Source: Gnetum montanum (taxonomy: Eukaryota; Streptophyta; Gnetopsida; Gnetales; Gnetaceae). From it: a DNA stretch of 64,000 nt. The notes under the pieces were generated by a model. That model was not told the DNA's origin. It saw only the letters and a program-made list of their open reading frames with translations, and searched no databases. Where the stretch lies: the NCBI GenBank assembly GCA_015680685.1, contig MNCI01007655.1:469724-533723 (forward strand), given 5' to 3'. The position numbers and the translations under genes are program-made. Position 1 is the stretch's first letter; the number at the start of each line of letters is the position of its first letter. This document shows positions 59,775 through 64,000 of this stretch, in pieces.

Positions 59775-60612
59775 TGATGAGTGGCAAGGTACCCCTACGC
59801 CCAACCATACGAATCACTAAGGTGTTACACATGATTTGGTCGAATCTTGTGGACCTATAGTTATCTCATACACTAGTTTCTAGGAAGTGAAATGACGTTA
59901 AAAACGTTTGTTGTCTTCCTAATTATACTTGGGAGGCTCAAGGATATGGTTTAAGTGTAATTGAGGTATATGACTTTTTGTCGTTTTATATTTTATGGAT
60001 GTAATCACCTACAACAAGAATAAGGGTAGAGTAGATTGAAAACTAATGTCTATTGCCTAGCTAGCCTAACACTAGTAACCACCCCACTTTCTTGAGCACA
60101 TATAGCACTGCTAGGCTACCAAATGTTAAGCGTTGTTGGGTTACCAAGTACTATGTAAATGCTCAAAGTGGTCATGCTCGTGTTCATTAATTGCTAGAAA
60201 TAAATTACTTAATCAAATGCGTTAAAATAAATAGTGAACAAGTAAAATGCATTAAAGGAAATATTAAGCTATTCTTAGTGCTGCAAGGATTGTCAAAAGA
60301 GTTTGTTTTTTTCCTGTTACACTGTTGCGCTAAGGTATATCAGTGCTTGAACAAAGAATCGTACACACTTTAGACCCCTTCTACAAGCACTCAGAAAATA
60401 TTCTAACTCTAAGAAAAATAAATGACAAGAGCTTTGCTACTTTGATTGAAAAGTAAAACTAAAACTAATTGAAAACTGAAGCCTGGGCATGGTATTTATA
60501 GACTTGGGGAATATACCTCGACATCGAATATGCAATGTTGGACCAAGGCCCTGATGTCGCGTACATAATGTTGCAGCCCCAACATCGTGGCCAACCAAAA
60601 CACATTTCATCA
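59775..60612 (-). repeat. Element F 5' LTR
   Basis: 838 bp, partner of 50929-51751. Plus strand TGATGAGTGGCA to CATTTCATCA. U3 at 60520-60590 has ATGTTGGA/CCAACATCG/GATGTCGC motifs. The minus-strand TATA box is near 60491-60500. Confidence 0.93.
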
Positions 60613-60617
60613 GTTAC

Positions 60618-61621
60618 ATCCAAAGATTTATCATTTTATTGCTTTCACCTTTAGATTTGTTTTCTTAGATTGGACACTCTCATAGGTTTGGTATTTTTCA
60701 TTAAAGAGCTCAAGCATTGTGAACCACCAGTGGATTGAATTTGCTTCAAATAATCTATACCAACTTTTAGCTTTTTCTATTAGTGTCCTAGGGAAGAGCT
60801 TAAGCTTTTGCTACTTACTTTCAATATTTTGTAAGGCGGAAACATCATGGAAGACTTGTAAATGATGTAGGAGATTAGAATTATAGCCTCCCTTAAATCT
60901 AGGAATGTTATTCATATCAAGTCGTTTGATGTGGCTTTCTCTCTAATGCCTATGAGGTATTTGAACTACCTCCTTAATTTGTATCATGCTCCTAGTAACC
61001 AACAAGGGTTCATTTTCATTAGACATATCATGGTGATAATCTTTATTTCTATTTGTTTGATAGTGGTGATATTGTCTATGCTCACTTTGATATTTCTCAT
61101 CTTGCCTTTGCATTCTACTTCTCTCTCCATCTTTACCCCTTAGTGGAGATTTATCTCTATATCTATGTTTATCTTTATCAGAACTAAATGTTAAAGTTGA
61201 AGAGGAAGATAACAAATTGGAGGAATTACCATGGCTTCTATATTGTCCCCTATGGTTTCTTGATTTATCTCTTCTAAGTTTGGAGGAGGTCCTAGGCCTT
61301 TAGGCCCTCATTCTAGGACTAATTCCACCTCCTCTAGGATTGTCTGCATTAGTTGAACATAGTCTTTGAATGTAGTAAGAATCTAAATGAGCATATGAGA
61401 TTCCTATGTTCAATGATTAACTACAATTCTCTTCAATATAGAGTCTACCATTTTTCCTACTAGTGTTCTCATCATGTGACGGATTATCAACTCTATGCGA
61501 AAAAGATATGTTTTTAATTAATAATGAGTGTGACTTAAAATTTTAATTTTTCTTAAAAGATAAGTTGTTAATGCGTTTACAATGATTGTTTGTAATATAA
61601 CTAATCTAGATAACTAGCACC
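60618..61621 (-). pseudogene. Element E' gag, N-terminal and middle part
   Basis: Continuation of E' gag on the right of F. Reading downward from about 61600: an N-terminal region full of stops, then an Arg/Lys/Ser/His-rich open stretch 61215-60943 (SDKDKHRYRDKSPLRG, QSEHRQYHHYQTNRNKDYHH), then capsid text (about 60920-60620) that joins 50928. The basic region resembles the divergent gag of C more than that of the autonomous elements. Confidence 0.72.
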
Positions 61622-61641
61622 ATTCCTAGCAATGGTGCCAA
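61622..61641 (-). promoter_or_regulatory. Primer-binding site of E' (tRNA-Asp type)
   Basis: The minus strand reads TTGGCACCATTGCTAGGAAT beside the LTR, a decayed tRNA-Asp match. Confidence 0.78.
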
Positions 61642-62660
61642 TGATGAGTAGCAGGCACACCCTACACCTAACCATATGAATCACAAGTGTTCATGTGTAA
61701 TCCAGTCGAATTTTCTAGATGGAACTAGTGTCATATCTAGATTGTTAAGCATTGATCTCAAGTCATTGTTTTCTCACTTGGACTAGTAGTAGCTTTGTCA
61801 CGTATGGTTTAGTCCAAAGTGAGACATATGATTATTGATGTTGTTTAGTCCTTAAACTAATTGAATAATCATGTAGAAATTAGTTATTTAAACTAATTAA
61901 TAATAAAAAAGTAAATCCTAAACTATCCTAATGACAATGAGTGTCAATTCCTAGCTTGTCGTGCATGTTATGAACTCATGTATTCATTGCTAGGATTACC
62001 AAGTGTTATGCTACTGGGCAAACCAAACAATAACGTTCCTGGGATTACCAAGCAAATATGTGTTTACACTCAAATATTGTTGTGCTTATCTCGCCGATTG
62101 ATTAATGTGCATGGAAATGAAAATGTTAAATAAGTACATAGAAAATAAATTGCATTGAAAGGAAATATATTCTAAGTCAAAGTGCTACAATGAATATGAA
62201 TCAATCTTGATCTTATTTCCACTCATGGAATGTGTCTAGGTACAATGCTATTTGAACAAGACATCATACAACTGACTCAAATCCACATTGCGGGTAGTCA
62301 TTGAATGTTCTCTAGGATTATAGAATAAAATTACAAGAGTCTAGCTACTAAACAAAATGGTGCCAAACATGTGGTGGGTGCTTGCATATTTATTGGCGAA
62401 TACATGCATTGCATCAACGAGGATGTGTTAATGTATTTAGTTGCATCGATGGGGATGCATTAACAAGGATGTGCCAATGGGATTGCGTCAACAGGGATGC
62501 ATTGATGCAATTAAGTTATAGTAGATGTAATATCATATCTATGATAAAGTAGATGCGATGGAGCATCTATGATGTAGTAGCCAACTAAGATGCACTGACA
62601 AGGATGCTCATCTATGATATCTTAGCCAACTGATACATTTAACAAAATGATGTTTTATGA
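61642..62660 (-). repeat. Element E' 5' LTR, with a polypurine-like tract on its outer side
   Basis: About 1.02 kb; plus strand starts TGATGAGTAGCAGG and probably ends TTTTATGA. It shares GTTTAG...TGAGACATATGATTATTGATG text with the C LTR and has three ACCAAG-type motifs (61987-62052). U3 (62395-62640) consists of repeated GGGGATGCATTGA/CATCGATG-like text, as in the LTR of A. On the outer side 62661-62677 reads TATCCCCATGACTCAAC, nearly the inverted polypurine tract that normally follows a 3' LTR. Confidence 0.72.
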
Positions 62661-62677
62661 TATCCCCATGACTCAAC

Positions 62678-63240
62678 TACCTAACATATCAAGTCTCATC
62701 ACCATTTAAAATGATAAGATCAAGGGATTATCCACATTTTAACATATGCTTTCCTGTTTGATTTATCTTAGTATCCTCTCATTTTCTTCCCCATCCAGTT
62801 CTAATTTTACTTTAATCTTACAAACCTAGCCATCTTTAATTATTTTTCCACTCTAGAATATCAATTTGGTTAGAACCAATCCTTGCATTAAATTTAGTAC
62901 ATTTATAAACTTTACTCTTTAATTTAAATTTGTTGTATTTTATCCTAAACATTGAGAAAAGGTATTTTTTTGATAAACTTGACTTTGCATAATATATTGC
63001 ATCATGTAGATGAAAGTAATGAAAAGCAAGGAATACATAGCATTTTTTCATAATGATCTTCAACCAAATATATTATTTTTACTCATCAATATTTTCCACC
63101 TTAATTACTTTTTGAAGTCTTTTTTGGAAATAAAAGATAATTCTTTTTTATGATCTTTCCCATTTGTGAGATCTAACACTTGCTACCTTCATTCTATTAC
63201 AAGCCCAAGTTTCAAGGACTTTCAAAATATCAAACTTTTT
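62678..63240. other. Unrecognised AT-rich stretch
   Basis: No LTR seen. The minus-strand reading 63063-62836 is open for 75 codons (MKKCYVFLAFHYFHLHDAIY and basic text), but I do not recognise it. It could be a remnant of another retroelement. Confidence 0.4.
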
Positions 63241-63249
63241 TTAAAAGCC

Positions 63250-63672
63250 TAATATTAGACACGATAATCATTTTAGAGGTAATGTAGTTTGTGCTTTATC
63301 CTTTAGCATTTGTGGGTGCTTCAGATGAAGCTTGCTTGGGAAGATCATTCTGCAATTTTACCATGTTTAATTCACTTCATTAAAACAGGTTATGTAGTAA
63401 TAACTAATGCTGATGATGGGCTATCACATGGGATGATTAAGAAAATGATGAGAATGAAGATCCACAAATTTGTTCTACCATTTTGCCTTATTTAAATTCA
63501 CTTTATTAAAATGGTTATGATTGGGAGTCTAAATCTGCATTAGTATTGTGCTCAGAGGTAATGCAGTATATGCTTTATGCTTCAACATTGGTGGGTGGTT
63601 CATATGAAGCTTGCCCAGGGAGATCATTCTGAAATTTCGCCATGTTTAATCCACTTTATTAAAATGGGTTAT
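63250..63672. repeat. Local duplication of about 280 bp
   Basis: 63272-63395 and 63551-63672 are clearly similar (both have GATGAAGCTTGC-like then GGGAGATCATTCTG-like text, then CCATGTTTAATYCACTT). A shorter third piece occurs at 63478-63519. The second unit is cut off by the LTR that starts at 63673. Confidence 0.75.
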
Positions 63673-64000
63673 TGATAAGAGTAGTTACTCTAATTATTAG
63701 AGTGGTTACTCTAGTAGTTATTCTAATTATTAGAGTGGTTACTCTAGTAGTTGCTTTAGTAGTTATTCTAATTATTAAAGCAGTTACTCTAATTATTAGA
63801 GTAGATGCTCCCAAGTCTATAAATACAGTGCCTAAGTGCACAATTGAAAAGAAGTCTTTCAGCAATCAAGTAGTGAAACTCTTGTAGTTTGTTTGAAAGT
63901 TAGAGTATTTTTCAAGTGCCCGCAACAGGAGGTCTAAGTGTGGATGGATCTTTATTCGAGCATTGTGTACCTGAGCATACCTTGTGTATGGCAATAAAGA
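63673..64000 (+). repeat. Start of a plus-strand LTR running off the right edge
   Basis: Begins TGATAAGAGTAG. After a repeated U3 it has TATAAATA (63818-63825), AGTCTTTCAGCAATC leader text and the conserved segment ending CTTTATTCGAGCATTGTGTACC, then CAATAAAGA at the end of the window. The R region matches the LTRs of B and G, but U3 is unlike theirs. The internal region is not visible, so full element and solo LTR cannot be told apart. Confidence 0.85.
63684..63805. repeat. Tandem near-palindromic array in the U3 of the edge LTR
   Basis: Four copies of a unit around CTAATTATTAGAG or CTAATTATTAAAG, spaced by GTGGTTACTCTAGTAG-like text; the core is almost its own complement. It replaces the GATATC array found in the other U3 regions. 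Confidence 0.85.

Larger units (their letters stand above)
50929..60612 (-). mobile_element. Element F, full-length Ty3/gypsy LTR retrotransposon (Athila-like)
   Basis: A 9,684-bp minus-strand element in the gag of E'. LTRs are 59775-60612 (5') and 50929-51751 (3'), with a perfect 5-bp target duplication, tRNA-Asp type primer site, complete domain order and polypurine tract. It is the best preserved in the RT box (FMDDF) and has the integrase Glu, but many stops occur. Its gag contains an N-bounded reversed patch (58016-58277). Confidence 0.95.

Noticed and set aside
62836-63063. A 75-codon minus-strand frame with basic residues near the right edge.
   Set aside because: No motif recognised, AT-rich codons, and no continuation in frame; kept only as an unexplained stretch.
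1-64000. Endogenous pararetrovirus (caulimovirid) origin of the RT segments.
   Set aside because: Integrase follows RNase H, LTRs with 5-bp target duplications are present, and no movement-protein-like region was seen.
1-64000. CRISPR arrays, rRNA operons or intact tRNA genes.
   Set aside because: No regularly spaced direct repeats with unique spacers, no rRNA-like text, and the tRNA-like boxes do not fold into a complete cloverleaf by inspection.

Overview
This is plant nuclear DNA made almost wholly of nested, decayed LTR retrotransposons. Every coding block I can recognise is Ty3/gypsy gag-pol in the order gag, protease, reverse transcriptase, RNase H, integrase. The LTRs end in TGATGA...TCATCA. 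The primer-binding sites are decayed matches to the 3' end of plant tRNA-Asp, and the polypurine tract reads GTGGGGGTA. The tRNA-Asp primer and the RT box FMDDF are typical of the Athila side of the family. I saw no chromodomain and no shared env-like ORF. In-frame stops sit mostly where other copies keep CAA, CAG, CGA or TGG, as expected from deamination of methylated cytosine. The host is a land plant with much repetitive DNA; the species cannot be named from this window.

Layout, left to right. Element A (minus) occupies 1-469 and 10094-13629 and is split by element B (plus, 470-10088, TSD GGAAG). A itself sits in a different gene, here called ORF X (minus, 13630-15780). ORF X is a decayed non-gag-pol coding region with a phase-0 intron and an LTR-like promoter. 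Element C (minus, about 16060-18889 and 28883-32033) is split by the nearly full-length element D (minus, 18890-28877). After a short flank comes element G (plus, 32454-43138, TSD ATAGT), whose RT is split by solo LTR H (37276-38134, TSD CCAGT). The stretch 43144-47280 is the least TE-like part. It holds a SINE with 8-bp TSDs (43789-44003) and a possible 5' part of a host gene (about 45000-46370). Element E' (minus, about 47280-62660) contains solo LTR E (47879-48575) and the full-length element F (minus, 50929-60612, TSD GTTAC). The right edge has an unrecognised stretch, a local duplication and the start of another plus-strand LTR (63673 onward).

How the parts relate: A, B, D, F and G are variants of one autonomous-type family, although no copy here is intact. 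C and E' share a different layout. They keep gag and protease-proximal sequence but pass straight to the 3' untranslated region without RT, RNase H or integrase, so they look like a non-autonomous subfamily that depended on relatives such as D or F. LTRs of this subfamily (C, E, E') carry three copies of a GGTTACCAAG-type motif where the others carry two.

Limits: all alignments were made by eye. Domain borders inside decayed coding regions are approximate, usually within tens of bases. LTR and TSD borders were read base by base. Six single N bases mark low-quality joins, and two of these joins enclose sequence in the wrong orientation.
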